Shown here one piece after another: positions 46,098 through 55,970 of a stretch of DNA of 64,000 bases. The stretch's first letter is position 1. Each line of letters begins with the position of its first letter. The DNA comes from Vibrio quintilis (lineage in GTDB: Bacteria > Pseudomonadota > Gammaproteobacteria > Enterobacterales > Vibrionaceae): assembly GCF_024529975.1 (NCBI RefSeq), contig NZ_AP024898.1, forward strand, positions 62,001 through 126,000. Reading direction: 5' to 3'. Under the pieces are notes generated by a model, which was not told where the DNA came from, ran no database searches, and saw only the letters and a list, made by a program, of their open reading frames with translations. A program made the position numbers and the translations under genes.

Positions 46098-47367
46098 CTT
46101 TACCGGATTAATCATGATGATTTCCTGTTCTGCCTCTGCGGCGCTGACCCCAAAATTACACACATTGCCTGGCGGGATGGATGTCCGGAGCCGGCTCGAT
46201 GTCAGGTATGGTGAGAATACTAATGTGACCCGCCAGAACGGCCGTGCCGCGAGCAGGGCAGCGCGGCGCTCCGGCTTTTGGGCTGTTCAGCCCGGATTTG
46301 AAATTTCCGGGCAACATGCACAGGGGGTTTATCATCTGAAGTATGCTGGTCAGTACCGGCATTTTCAGCACAGCCCGGCAGATGATTATGCGGATCATCT
46401 TTATACCTTCAGCGGGAAATGGCTGCCTGAATCGCACCATGCATTGCAGTGGGAATTCAGCAGGATGAGTGGCCATGAGGCCAGGGGGCAGGGTGTCACT
46501 GAGGGGCTCAGCGATGAGCAGTTTCAACGCTATGGGATTGATCAAACACTGAAAACATCATTACATGATGCGGAACTGGCTTATGACTATGGATTACCGG
46601 AAGGCACATACGGGCTCAGGGCTTCAGTGAACCGGAAAACATTTTCGTTTCCACAGACCGGACATATTGAAAGTAATTTCCGGACCTATGTGCATGATCA
46701 GGCATGGAAAGAGCGCGCCTTTGCGGTCGCTCTGACGCAGCGGTTTTCATCAGACCATCAAATCCGCTACGGTTTGATGTCAACGAAGCGACACTATCAT
46801 ACGAACGGTATCAAAAACTTTGATAAGTATTTCCTCCGGGTTGGCTTCCAGACGCAATATTCGGCAATCACCCGGTTTCAGGGGAATTTTTCCTGGCTGC
46901 ATCAGGTGTTTCCGGATAATGCTCAGGCGAAAAGTTTTGAAGGACCAGACTGGGATTTGAGTGCACAGTGGCAACCACTCAGGCACTCATTGTGGGTGTT
47001 ACGTGGCTGGCAAAAAGTCACTGACCCGACGGAAAACGGCGGATATATCCTCGATTCCGGTGTCGGTGTTTCCTGGCAGCATCACTGGTGGACTGACCGC
47101 TTTTCAACCCGGTTCAAATGGTCCTATCAATCAAAGAGTTATCATATGTCCAGCCATGACCGTCATGATGATCTGCGATCGGCGGAAGTGGTGATTGGTT
47201 ATGATTTCCGGCCATCGGTTCGTTTTGAACTGAGTTATCAGCAACGTAAAAAGACTTCAAATCAGTTGCGGGACATATTTTTTATTGGTTCCGAACGCGA
47301 AGCCGTAGTCCGGATGCCTGGTTACGACCAGCATCAGATGCAGCTGACAATCAAGGTACAAATTTAA
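46081..47367 (+). CDS. EPS-cluster outer membrane beta-barrel protein
   Basis: A GTG at 46081 begins a plausible signal peptide (KRLTDFTGLIMMISCSASA, cleavage near ALT). It overlaps the end of the preceding gene by 17 bases. A barrel of alternating polar and aromatic strands with R/Y-rich short repeats follows, ending in a C-terminal aromatic/hydrophobic strand (HQMQLTIKVQI). This is the pattern of the OMP_b-brl_2 proteins found in polysaccharide clusters. It probably assists export through the outer membrane. A TTG at 46066 is another possible start. Confidence 0.8.
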   Translation: MKRLTDFTGLIMMISCSASAALTPKLHTLPGGMDVRSRLDVRYGENTNVTRQNGRAASRAARRSGFWAVQPGFEISGQHAQGVYHLKYAGQYRHFQHSPADDYADHLYTFSGKWLPESHHALQWEFSRMSGHEARGQGVTEGLSDEQFQRYGIDQTLKTSLHDAELAYDYGLPEGTYGLRASVNRKTFSFPQTGHIESNFRTYVHDQAWKERAFAVALTQRFSSDHQIRYGLMSTKRHYHTNGIKNFDKYFLRVGFQTQYSAITRFQGNFSWLHQVFPDNAQAKSFEGPDWDLSAQWQPLRHSLWVLRGWQKVTDPTENGGYILDSGVGVSWQHHWWTDRFSTRFKWSYQSKSYHMSSHDRHDDLRSAEVVIGYDFRPSVRFELSYQQRKKTSNQLRDIFFIGSEREAVVRMPGYDQHQMQLTIKVQI

Positions 47368-47927
47368 TGAGAGTATTGGTGTTATCTATCCTGAGTTTGT
47401 GGTTGTTGGCGGCCTCTTTGGCGACAAGTGCAGCGTGTACAGACACAACCGGCCGGTCAGACAGGGAAAGTACGGCGCCCTATCATCTTGGTCCCGGTGA
47501 CCAAATCCGGATTATGGTTTATGGGGAACCCGGTTTATCAATGACATTCATGGTCAACCAGCGGGGTTCCGTGAACTATCCATTTATCGGCCAGGTTCAG
47601 CTGGCGGGGAAAAGCCTGTCTGAGATTGAGGCGACGATAGCGCGGCGCCTGAAAGGTGATTATCTGCGTGAACCGATGGTAAGCGTTACCATGGAACACT
47701 TTCGCCGGTTTTATATTACCGGCGAAATTGAAGCACCAAACGGTTATGAGTATCTGCCGGGTTTAACTATAGAACAGGCGATTGCGCTGGCCGGAGGCCT
47801 GACTGACCGGGCTGATGACGACGATATTCAGATTCGTCATTCTGGCCGGGAACTGCAAAAAGATGTGCCTGTGACCTGTCCGGTTCATCCGGGCGATACC
47901 ATTATCATCGGCAAGAGCTTTTTCTGA
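47367..47927 (+). CDS. Wza-like polysaccharide export protein
   Basis: A signal peptide ends near SAAC; the Cys could be lipidated, but the lipobox is only partial. The Poly_export domain (YHLGPGDQIRIMVYGEPGLS, VNYPFIGQVQLAGKS) is followed by a SLBB-type domain (YITGEIEAPNGYEYLPGLTI, EQAIALAGG). At 186 residues it is short compared with Wza, and it lacks the long C-terminal helix, as is common in this type of cluster. It would form the periplasmic part of the export channel. Start and preceding stop overlap by one base. Confidence 0.92.
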   Translation: MRVLVLSILSLWLLAASLATSAACTDTTGRSDRESTAPYHLGPGDQIRIMVYGEPGLSMTFMVNQRGSVNYPFIGQVQLAGKSLSEIEATIARRLKGDYLREPMVSVTMEHFRRFYITGEIEAPNGYEYLPGLTIEQAIALAGGLTDRADDDDIQIRHSGRELQKDVPVTCPVHPGDTIIIGKSFF

Positions 47928-47928
47928 C

Positions 47929-50073
47929 ATGGCCGTTTCTCTGATTGAACAAAGTGCGGGTGTTGAGAGCCGGATTGATTTTGCGCCATTTCTGCGTGCG
48001 TTCCGGAAACATGTGTTGAAGATCGGATTAATTACACTGGTCCTGACCGGCATTCCGTTACCATTTATCGCTAAAATGACGACCAAATATCTGGCGACGG
48101 CCACAGTGCTGATTAAAGCCCAGGCTGATAACGCTGTGCCGGTTGATCAGGTTGATAATTTTGATTCGACCCGGGCACCGTATTACGAGACACAATATAA
48201 CCTGATGCAATCCAGGGTTGTGCTGGAACGAGCGGTGAAAGACATGCATCTGGATGATAATCCACGTTTTAACGGCGCGGATCACAATGATAAGGCCCGG
48301 TTAAAGTTAGCTGAACAGACAACTTTAACTGAACAGGCGCGGATTAATCATGCTGTTCAAACATTAAGCCGTGGCCTGACGTTTACGATAGTTCGTCAGA
48401 CACAGCTGATTTATATCTCGTACAAATCGACCTCGGCTGCTGAATCCGCCCGGATTGCTAACGGGGTGGCAAAGGCATTTATCCACTATTCGGTTGATCA
48501 GAAAATCCATAAGACAGCGCAGGCACAGGCGTGGAATACGCAGCAGATGCAGAAGCTGAAAAAACAACTGAGTGACAGGAAACAGCAAATGGCTCAGTTT
48601 CTTGATGAAAAAGACTTGCTGATGTTTCACGGCATTGATGGTTTTGAAACTGAAAAAATGGAAATCACCAACAGTAAACTTGCGGATGCCAAAGAACGCA
48701 GGCTGGCAGCGCAGGCAGCTTATGAAACCATGCTGAATACAGATCGCTCTTCTGCGGATACGTTTGCGTCATTACCTGAAATTGCTGATCATGCCCAGTT
48801 AAAGGACTTACGGATCGCGCTGACTCAGGCCCGGAGAAAGCTATATGAATTGCAACGGCTTTATGGTCCGAAGCATCAAAAAGTACTGGCAGCCGGCGCA
48901 GAAATAAAGGCAATTGAGGCACAATCAGAGGTGCTGTTTGCGGAGCTGAAAGAAAGAATTACGAAAAAATATCAGGAAGCGCGGATTAAAGAGCAACGGT
49001 ATCAGGTTTTATTGCACGAACAGACCCGTCAGGTGAAGGCTTTGGTAGCAAAGCGGGATCAGTACAATGAGCTGTTGACTGAGATAGAAAAAACGGAAGA
49101 TTTATATAAGTCCTTACTGAAACGCAGCAAAGAGCAGAGGCTGGCTGCACAATACCGGGAGCCAAATGCGATTCTTTATGATCCGGCGATGATTCCGGAC
49201 AAGCCACAAAAACAGAATAAGAAGCTGTTGATTGTCATGACTTTCCTGCTGGCGCTGGTGCTGAATGTGCTGGTGATTGTGGTGATGACAGCAATGAATC
49301 GCCGGATTGCCGGGATGCATCAGTTGAGAGCCCGGCTTGGTCTGGTGGCTGTCGGGGATATTCCGCTGTTTAACACACCGGATAACTGGGTGGATGCCGT
49401 CAGTCGTCATCCGCAGGCCGCAGAAATTATTCACGGGATTCAGACCGCGATTGATTTTTGTCAGAAAGATATCAAAGTGATGGGCGTTGCGTCCTGTTTT
49501 CCACAGGAAGGTGCGTCTTCCTTCTTTCGTCTGATGGCGCGTTCTGTTGCCAGAAAAAAGCGAACGTTAATGTTGGACCTTGATTACCGGCATCCGGATT
49601 CTCTGACAGAGGCGGGAACGCAGGCCGAAAATTCCGGGGGATTTACGGCGTTTGTTGCCGGAGCTGCTTTAAGTTCTGTGGTGTCCTCCGTCGATAACAA
49701 CCTGGATATATTAACCCGTGGAGAGCTGACGGAATCGCCGCTGATATTTTTTGATACATCCGCTTTTACCGGGGCGCTTGAATCTCTGAACCGGAGCTAT
49801 GAACAATTGGTGATTAACATGCCCGTGATTGAGCAAAGTAAAGACAGCCAGCTTCTGATGCGGGAACTGGATGCGTTGGTGATTGTGGTGAAAGCCAACC
49901 AGTATGCAGCTCCTGACCTGAAAAAAGTGCTGGCCAAATTACCGCTCCGAGAAGGCCAGACCGTTGTTGGCGTTGTGAACCAGGTCAAAGATGATGATTT
50001 GCAAAGTGAAGAGAGCCGTCAGTTTATGGCCAGCAGTACAATTGTTGATTTAGAAAAAACGGAGCAGAGATGA
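47929..50073 (+). CDS. Wzc-like chain-length protein with degenerate tyrosine kinase domain
   Basis: A Wzz-type domain (membrane helices near residues 30-50 and 433-453, long periplasmic coiled coil between) is followed by a BY-kinase-like domain. The P-loop reads CFPQEGASSFF, so the GKS/T lysine (position 529) is Ala. The Walker A' Asp pair is kept in MLDLDYRHP, but the Walker B position is Asn630 (VINMP). The usual C-terminal tyrosine cluster is absent (ending DLEKTEQR). It therefore probably controls chain length and assembly without autophosphorylation. The gene begins 2 bases after the Wza-like gene and overlaps the flippase by 4 bases. Confidence 0.88.
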   Translation: MAVSLIEQSAGVESRIDFAPFLRAFRKHVLKIGLITLVLTGIPLPFIAKMTTKYLATATVLIKAQADNAVPVDQVDNFDSTRAPYYETQYNLMQSRVVLERAVKDMHLDDNPRFNGADHNDKARLKLAEQTTLTEQARINHAVQTLSRGLTFTIVRQTQLIYISYKSTSAAESARIANGVAKAFIHYSVDQKIHKTAQAQAWNTQQMQKLKKQLSDRKQQMAQFLDEKDLLMFHGIDGFETEKMEITNSKLADAKERRLAAQAAYETMLNTDRSSADTFASLPEIADHAQLKDLRIALTQARRKLYELQRLYGPKHQKVLAAGAEIKAIEAQSEVLFAELKERITKKYQEARIKEQRYQVLLHEQTRQVKALVAKRDQYNELLTEIEKTEDLYKSLLKRSKEQRLAAQYREPNAILYDPAMIPDKPQKQNKKLLIVMTFLLALVLNVLVIVVMTAMNRRIAGMHQLRARLGLVAVGDIPLFNTPDNWVDAVSRHPQAAEIIHGIQTAIDFCQKDIKVMGVASCFPQEGASSFFRLMARSVARKKRTLMLDLDYRHPDSLTEAGTQAENSGGFTAFVAGAALSSVVSSVDNNLDILTRGELTESPLIFFDTSAFTGALESLNRSYEQLVINMPVIEQSKDSQLLMRELDALVIVVKANQYAAPDLKKVLAKLPLREGQTVVGVVNQVKDDDLQSEESRQFMASSTIVDLEKTEQR

Positions 50074-51296
50074 GTCTGATTAAAAGTATTCTGACCATTG
50101 CCAGCTCATCGCTGATGTCCCAGATCATTGGTGCTCTGTCAATCTGGCTGATTTCTCATTGGTATGGCATGGCTGATGTCGGTATTTATGCCCTGACATA
50201 CAGTATCGTGATCATTGGAGCCCAGCTTTGTACGTTGGCTTCTCATCTGTTATTACCCGGGCAAAAAGCATCATTACTCGGGCAGAATATTGTTTTCTGC
50301 CTGTTACAGACCAGCCTGTTATCTTTGGTTTATGCCGGGGTGGCCTCGGTTATTTTTGAACGGTCATTTGGGGTGATTTACATCCTGAATGTTGCGCATG
50401 CCTGGATACTGATTTCTGAAAACTTATTACTGCGGGCGGAAAAAATGCGTCATCTCGCTTTTCAGCGTCTGTCTGTTTCTGTGCTGGTTTTTACTGCGGT
50501 TTTCGTCACCGGTTCGGCAATGAGTATCTATCCGGTCTGGGCGGGTGGATTAATTATCCTGATTGCTTTCTGGCTGAGTTTTTCGATTGATCCGGCTGAC
50601 CTGAAACAGGCGGATTGGGGATGGAAAGCAAACTGGCGTTTTGTTTGTGAGAATAAAATACACCTCAGTCATGTCGGCATGGCTGAAGTGTTGGCTATCG
50701 CGAATACGAATTTACCCACAATTCTGATTAACTTCTGGTTTTCAGCAGTCACTGCGGGTTATTTTGCGGTTGTCAGCCGGTTTTGCCTGTCGCCGGTGAT
50801 CATTGCCGGGAATGCAGTCCGGAACTCTGTCTTTTCACGCTGGTCGGCAGATTTTCGTCGTCATTACTTCAATTTTGATGAGTTTGTGAAAGTCCGCCGG
50901 TTGCTGTTGGCAATGGCGATTGTTGCAACAACGGGAATCCTGATTTTCTATCCGTTACTGGTTCAGCTGGCATGGTTTCAGCCCTGGGCGGATTCAGTGC
51001 CGACTTCCCGTTACATGCTGCCATACCTGTTTCCTGCGCTGGCGGTGTGTCCTTTAACCATGCTTGAACTGGTGTTTGGTTCGAAGCGATATTTCATGCG
51101 GATTCAGATCGAACAGATATTCGTTGTGATGGCGGCATTTATCGTGTTGCCGGTTTTTTATCAAAGCTATGCCGCCTCTGTGTTTACGTATGCCTTACTT
51201 TCGGCGCTTCGGTATGCCTTTATTTATGTCCGGGTCAATCAACGGGCAACCAGCCTCAGACAAACCGGCGGAGCGGTGTGTGATGGCGCTGAATAA
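50070..51296 (+). CDS. Polysaccharide flippase (Wzx-like)
   Basis: The 408-residue protein has about 12 membrane helices and few charged residues. The opening SILTIASSSLMSQIIGALSIWLISHWYG matches the polysaccharide translocase (MATE/PST-like MOP) superfamily. By position it moves the lipid-linked repeat unit across the inner membrane. It overlaps both neighbours, the second by 14 bases. Exact specificity cannot be read. Confidence 0.85.
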   Translation: MSLIKSILTIASSSLMSQIIGALSIWLISHWYGMADVGIYALTYSIVIIGAQLCTLASHLLLPGQKASLLGQNIVFCLLQTSLLSLVYAGVASVIFERSFGVIYILNVAHAWILISENLLLRAEKMRHLAFQRLSVSVLVFTAVFVTGSAMSIYPVWAGGLIILIAFWLSFSIDPADLKQADWGWKANWRFVCENKIHLSHVGMAEVLAIANTNLPTILINFWFSAVTAGYFAVVSRFCLSPVIIAGNAVRNSVFSRWSADFRRHYFNFDEFVKVRRLLLAMAIVATTGILIFYPLLVQLAWFQPWADSVPTSRYMLPYLFPALAVCPLTMLELVFGSKRYFMRIQIEQIFVVMAAFIVLPVFYQSYAASVFTYALLSALRYAFIYVRVNQRATSLRQTGGAVCDGAE

Positions 51297-52692
51297 TGGC
51301 TTATTCTTTCAGCTATACAGCTTAATTACATTGGTGTTTTGTGGCGTCGTCCAGTACTTCACCGGCATCGGTGCTGTGCTGTGGCTGCCGTTTATGCTGG
51401 CATTTGTGATGGCAGGGCTGTTACTGATGCAAACCCGGTATGCTGATTTTTCTCTCGATACGCAGGAAGTGATCGTGCTGACGCTGTTCATCGGTTTTTT
51501 TGCGATGGCCGTGTTGTCTACCTTTTTACAAAATGGCGCAATGATCACGATTGTCGGACTGAAAAATGAACTGGCATTGAGTCTGGTGATGGGGTGTTTA
51601 CTGCTTGGCTTCTGTGGCTGCTCTCAGCTTTACCGGATTATCCGCCTGATGCACTGGGTTTTTTATGTGCAGTTTCCGGTCGTTTTGTTTCAGGTACTGG
51701 TGATTGTCCCGAAACGTGTTGCTTTCAAAGGAGAATTTGAAAAGTGGGATTCCGTTGTCGGGACATTTGGCGGTGATCCGATGGGCGGGGGAAATACGGC
51801 GGCAATGGGATTATTCTGCTTATTTATCATGCTGATCAAATTCTCCGAATATAAACATGGTGTTGCCTCCCGGCTGCAAACCGGATTACACATTGGTGGC
51901 GCGTTTATCCTCTGTGTTTTGGGGGAAATAAAGTTTGTGATTCTGCTGTCTCCTTTACTGATGGTGTTTATCTGGTTTGCGCCCGCTTATATGACCGGCA
52001 TGAAACGCTATGACTGGAAAATCATTCTGATGATTCTGGGAGGAATGGCCGGTTTGCTGATGCTGGCTGTATTCGTCCTCGGGGCTTCTTATGCCTCAGC
52101 ATTTGGTGCCAATCCAAATAAAAGCGCGCTGGATCTGTTTATCAGTTCCCTTGATTATGTGTTTGACCCTGATTACATCATGCCATCCGGAGAACTGGGC
52201 CGGATGACCACCTTTTTTTTCTGGGCCGGACACAGTGATTTATATGGCTGGCCCAGTCAGTGGTTTGGATATGGTCTGAATGCCACCAATCATGGCAGTG
52301 CTGTTGCTCCGGGCTTTTTGAATCTCATCTTTAATGTCCTGCTGGATTCAACCTCACTGAGTATGATGTTGTGGGAACTCGGGCTGGCAGGCACACTTTT
52401 TTTCATCATTTTGGTGTTTTATTCCATCCGGGTGACGATGCCCCGGCCGGTTTTTGAGCCAGCGCAGCTTACCTGGCAGGACAGGCGCCTGCTTTCATGG
52501 CAACCTGCGTTGATTGCTTTTGCGATCGCAGGGCTGCTGAGTCTGCCATACAGCCAGATTCTGATGTTAACACCAATGCTGCAGTTTCTTTTCTATTTTG
52601 CCCTTGGGGCAATGTTCATCATTCGTAAATCTGTATTAACCGTGAGTGCTTCTTGTTATGAGTCAAAAGCCTTTTATCAGTGTCATCATTAA
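51283..52692 (+). CDS. Wzy-like polysaccharide polymerase
   Basis: The protein (about 469 residues) has 10-12 membrane helices with a large periplasmic loop between later helices (roughly residues 300-350, including DPDYIMPSGELGRMTTFFFW). This is the layout of O-antigen/EPS polymerases, whose sequences are very variable. The ATG at 51283 overlaps the flippase; earlier starts in the frame are improbable. Function is assigned from topology and place in the operon. Confidence 0.75.
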   Translation: MALNNGLFFQLYSLITLVFCGVVQYFTGIGAVLWLPFMLAFVMAGLLLMQTRYADFSLDTQEVIVLTLFIGFFAMAVLSTFLQNGAMITIVGLKNELALSLVMGCLLLGFCGCSQLYRIIRLMHWVFYVQFPVVLFQVLVIVPKRVAFKGEFEKWDSVVGTFGGDPMGGGNTAAMGLFCLFIMLIKFSEYKHGVASRLQTGLHIGGAFILCVLGEIKFVILLSPLLMVFIWFAPAYMTGMKRYDWKIILMILGGMAGLLMLAVFVLGASYASAFGANPNKSALDLFISSLDYVFDPDYIMPSGELGRMTTFFFWAGHSDLYGWPSQWFGYGLNATNHGSAVAPGFLNLIFNVLLDSTSLSMMLWELGLAGTLFFIILVFYSIRVTMPRPVFEPAQLTWQDRRLLSWQPALIAFAIAGLLSLPYSQILMLTPMLQFLFYFALGAMFIIRKSVLTVSASCYESKAFYQCHH

Positions 52693-53659
52693 AACCTATA
52701 ACGAACAGTCAGGCATAGCCGGCACGATAAACAGTATCCGGGAACAACTGGATTTCCTGCGTATGCAATATGAAGTGATTGTTGCCGATAGTTTGTCGGA
52801 TGACAGGACGAGAGAGATTGCACTGTGCCATCAGGCGAAAGTTGTGACCTTAAAAGAGGGGACCGACCGGTGTTGTGGTGTCGGGCATCAGCTCGGTTAT
52901 TTGTATGCGCAGGGTGAGTTTTTATTACTGATGGATGGCGATATGGAACTTCGGGCGGGTTTTATTGAGCGGGGTCTCCGCTTTTTATTGCAGAATCCGG
53001 ATTATGCGGGTGTGGCCGGTACGGTGACAATGGATGAAGCCGTGAGCTACGAATTTCAGTCCCGGCAGCAGAGATTACATAAAATCTATCCACTCGGAGA
53101 TTGCAGCCACCTGGGTGGGGGCGGTTTATATCGCCGTTCCGCGATTGAACACATTGGTTATCTGACTCATTCAGGGCTGCATGCTTATGAAGAAGCAGAG
53201 CTGGGGATGCGTTTGAAACACGCGGGATATCGTCTGCGGCGTCTGGATACGCCTTATTTTTTTCATCAGTCATACGATATGCCGACGCTGGCTCTGCTGC
53301 GCCATCGCTGGCGGGGTGGTTATACATTTGCTTCGGGTGAGTTGCTGAAAAGTGCGTGGAAAAAACCGTATTTTACGGATGCTGTACTGGCAGTGAAAAA
53401 TGAAGCGATTTTCAGTTTATATTTATTCGGGCTGTGTGTGTTACTTCTGAGCGTAAATCCGCTGATGATTGGTTGCGGATTGCTCCCTCTGGTGGCTTTC
53501 TTTTTGATGAAAGCACTGAAAAACCGTTCAGTAAAAGCGGCGGTATTAAGTGTGATTAACCTGACGGTTTTCTCCGCAGGTTTTATTCGCGGGTTATTTT
53601 CAACGCTGAAATCTCCGCAGATCATGCCGGTGCATGAAGTGCTGGAGGCCGCAGCATGA
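52658..53659 (+). CDS. Family 2 glycosyltransferase
   Basis: The GT-A fold is visible: FISVIIKTYNEQSGIAGTINSI at the start, the nucleotide-sugar D in VIVADSLSDDRT, and a DxD-type LLMDGDMEL. The C-terminal part carries two hydrophobic segments (IFSLYLFGLCVLLLSVNPLM and nearby) that anchor it to the membrane. It should add one sugar of the EPS repeat unit. Its start overlaps the polymerase by 35 bases, and its stop overlaps the next gene by 4 bases. Confidence 0.92.
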   Translation: MSQKPFISVIIKTYNEQSGIAGTINSIREQLDFLRMQYEVIVADSLSDDRTREIALCHQAKVVTLKEGTDRCCGVGHQLGYLYAQGEFLLLMDGDMELRAGFIERGLRFLLQNPDYAGVAGTVTMDEAVSYEFQSRQQRLHKIYPLGDCSHLGGGGLYRRSAIEHIGYLTHSGLHAYEEAELGMRLKHAGYRLRRLDTPYFFHQSYDMPTLALLRHRWRGGYTFASGELLKSAWKKPYFTDAVLAVKNEAIFSLYLFGLCVLLLSVNPLMIGCGLLPLVAFFLMKALKNRSVKAAVLSVINLTVFSAGFIRGLFSTLKSPQIMPVHEVLEAAA

Positions 53660-54870
53660 AAGTTTTGATGGTAAACAAATTCTTTTTTATGAAGGGGGGG
53701 GCCGAAACCGTATTTTTTCAGGAAAGAGAGATGGCGGCCACCGCCGGGATTCAGGTGCTTGATTTTTCAATGCATCATCAGAGTAATCTTGAATCCCGCT
53801 TTAGCGATTTTTTTGTCCGGAATGTTGATTATTACGGTCGTCACGGTCTGATGTCGAAAGTCAAAACAGCAATTCGCTTTATTCATAATCGGGAAGCCTG
53901 TCAGAAGCTGGCAGCATTGCTCCGGGCGGAGCAGCCGGATATTGTGCATTTTCATAATATTTATCACCAGCTGACACCTTCCGTAATCAAAGTGGCGAAA
54001 GCCCATGGCTGTAAAACCGTGCTGACAGTTCATGATACAAAGATTGCCTGTCCGGCTTATACCATGTACCGCAATGGTCATACCTGTGAAGACTGCCTGC
54101 AGAAGAGTGTCTGGCATGCGGTGAAAAACCGGTGTCAGCATGGTTCTATGTTTAAGAGTCTTCTGCTGTCACTTGAAGCTGCGTTTCAGGGATTGGCCGG
54201 TAACTACCGGGCGCTGGATATGATTATTTCTCCCAGCGTGTTTCTGGCCGGGATTATCCGCCGGAAATTGCCGGATAACCGGATTGAGGTGATTGTGAAT
54301 GGGATTGATGAATCAGTCGGTGTCAACCGTTCTCAAAATGGCGGCTATTTTCTTTATTTTGGCCGCCTCAGCCAGGAAAAAGGAGTTGAAACGTTAGCAC
54401 AGGCCTATCAGTCATCCCTGCGCCAGCTGCCATTAAAAATAGTCGGACATGGCCCGCTATTCGCCGGACTGTCTGAACGATATACCAATATTGAATTACC
54501 CGGATTTCAAACGGGAGAGGCACTCGAATCTTTGATCCGCAATGCAACTGCGGTGATTGTGCCTTCGGAGTGTTATGAAAATTGTTCTATGGCAGTGCTG
54601 GAAGCGATGGCATACGGAAAGCCGGTGATTGGTGCCCGGATTGGGGGAATTCCCGAGCAGGTCCGGGATGGTGTTGAAGGTCGTTTATTTCCGGCCGGGG
54701 ATGTCGCTTCTTTGGCACAGGTCATGAACGAGCTCGCGGCAGCACCTGATTTGGTTGATGAATATGGCCGCAATGCCCGGCTCAGGCTGGAGGAAAAATA
54801 TTCATTGACCCGCCACAGGCTGGCATTGCTTGATTTGTATCAGTCTTTAACGGGAGAGCAAACATGTTAA
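53656..54870 (+). CDS. Family 4 glycosyltransferase
   Basis: The GT-B fold is shown by the start VLMVNKFFFMKGGAETVFFQ (glycine loop), the HFHNIYHQLTPS region, the C-terminal YFGRLSQEKGVETLAQA and the E-x7-E motif in VPSECYENCSMAVLEAMAYG. A CxxxxxxxxxxCxxC-like Cys cluster (IACPAYTMYRNGHTCEDCLQ) occurs in many related transferases. It should add a sugar to the growing lipid-linked unit. It overlaps the next gene by 7 bases. Confidence 0.92.
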   Translation: MKVLMVNKFFFMKGGAETVFFQEREMAATAGIQVLDFSMHHQSNLESRFSDFFVRNVDYYGRHGLMSKVKTAIRFIHNREACQKLAALLRAEQPDIVHFHNIYHQLTPSVIKVAKAHGCKTVLTVHDTKIACPAYTMYRNGHTCEDCLQKSVWHAVKNRCQHGSMFKSLLLSLEAAFQGLAGNYRALDMIISPSVFLAGIIRRKLPDNRIEVIVNGIDESVGVNRSQNGGYFLYFGRLSQEKGVETLAQAYQSSLRQLPLKIVGHGPLFAGLSERYTNIELPGFQTGEALESLIRNATAVIVPSECYENCSMAVLEAMAYGKPVIGARIGGIPEQVRDGVEGRLFPAGDVASLAQVMNELAAAPDLVDEYGRNARLRLEEKYSLTRHRLALLDLYQSLTGEQTC

Positions 54871-55967
54871 AAGTGACTGTTCTGGGAACCCGGGGTATTC
54901 CCGGTGTTCTGGGGGGGGTGGAAACCCATTGTCAGAATTTATATCCTGAGATTGTCCGGCAGTCAGGCACTGCGGTTACGGTGATCGCCCGTTCACCCTA
55001 TGTGGATTATCAAATATCAGAGTTTCAGGGTGTTCATTTGCGAACGGTTTCCGCGCCAAAGAAAAAATCGCTGGAAGCGATTATTCACTCGGTATTTGCT
55101 GCTATCACGACCCTGACCGATGGTTCGGATATTGTTCACGTTCATGCTATTGGTCCGGGACTGGTTGTACCGCTGCTACGTCTGGCTGGTAAGAAAGTGG
55201 TCTTTACCCATCATGGTCCTGACTATGATCGGCAGAAGTGGGGCCGGATGGCAAAAATGGTTTTGAAACTGGGGGAGAAACTGGCAGTAAAATTTGCCAG
55301 TGAAGTGATAGTGATTTCTGATGTCATCAATCAGCTCATTCAGGGGAAATATGGCAGAGATAATGCCTATCTCATACCTAATGGGGTTCATTTGCCACAG
55401 GCACTCAACAAAGCGACCTGTGATTCCGTTCTTGCACAGTTTGGTTTAACACCACAAGGGTATATTGTTGCGGTCGGCAGGTTTGTTGAGGAAAAAGGAT
55501 TCCATGATTTAATTCAGGCGTATCAGCTTGCCGGTATATCAAAGCCTCTGGTTTTGGTGGGTGATGCGGACCATCCGACGCCATACAGTGAATCATTAAA
55601 GCAAAAAGCCAAAGACACGCAGGGGGTTGTGCTGACCGGATTTCTGAAAGGTGATGCGCTGCAGGCTGTATTTTCACAGGCTGGATTATATGTGATGCCG
55701 TCTTATCATGAAGGGTTACCGATTGCGCTGCTGGAAGCGATGTCATTTTCATTACCGGCTGTTGTCAGCGATATTCCGGCAAACCTTGAAGTTGCACTGG
55801 AAAGTGATGTTTATTTCCCTGTATCGGATGTGGCTTCTCTGGCAGAGAAACTGAGACTGAAGCAGCACGAAACCCGTTGCAGCTATCATACATATCTGGA
55901 GAAGTATGACTGGGCAGCTATTGCCGCCCAAACAATGGCTGTTTATAACAAAATTGCAGGAAATTGA
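54864..55967 (+). CDS. Family 4 glycosyltransferase
   Basis: The start VLGTRGIPGVLGGVETHCQNL is typical for GT4 enzymes of the WcaC/rhamnosyl type. The C-terminal half has AVGRFVEEKGFHDLIQA, then MPSYHEGLPIALLEAMSF with the E-x7-E pair. It is the last glycosyltransferase of the operon. Sugar specificity cannot be read from the motifs. Confidence 0.92.
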   Translation: MLKVTVLGTRGIPGVLGGVETHCQNLYPEIVRQSGTAVTVIARSPYVDYQISEFQGVHLRTVSAPKKKSLEAIIHSVFAAITTLTDGSDIVHVHAIGPGLVVPLLRLAGKKVVFTHHGPDYDRQKWGRMAKMVLKLGEKLAVKFASEVIVISDVINQLIQGKYGRDNAYLIPNGVHLPQALNKATCDSVLAQFGLTPQGYIVAVGRFVEEKGFHDLIQAYQLAGISKPLVLVGDADHPTPYSESLKQKAKDTQGVVLTGFLKGDALQAVFSQAGLYVMPSYHEGLPIALLEAMSFSLPAVVSDIPANLEVALESDVYFPVSDVASLAEKLRLKQHETRCSYHTYLEKYDWAAIAAQTMAVYNKIAGN

Positions 55968-55970
55968 AGA

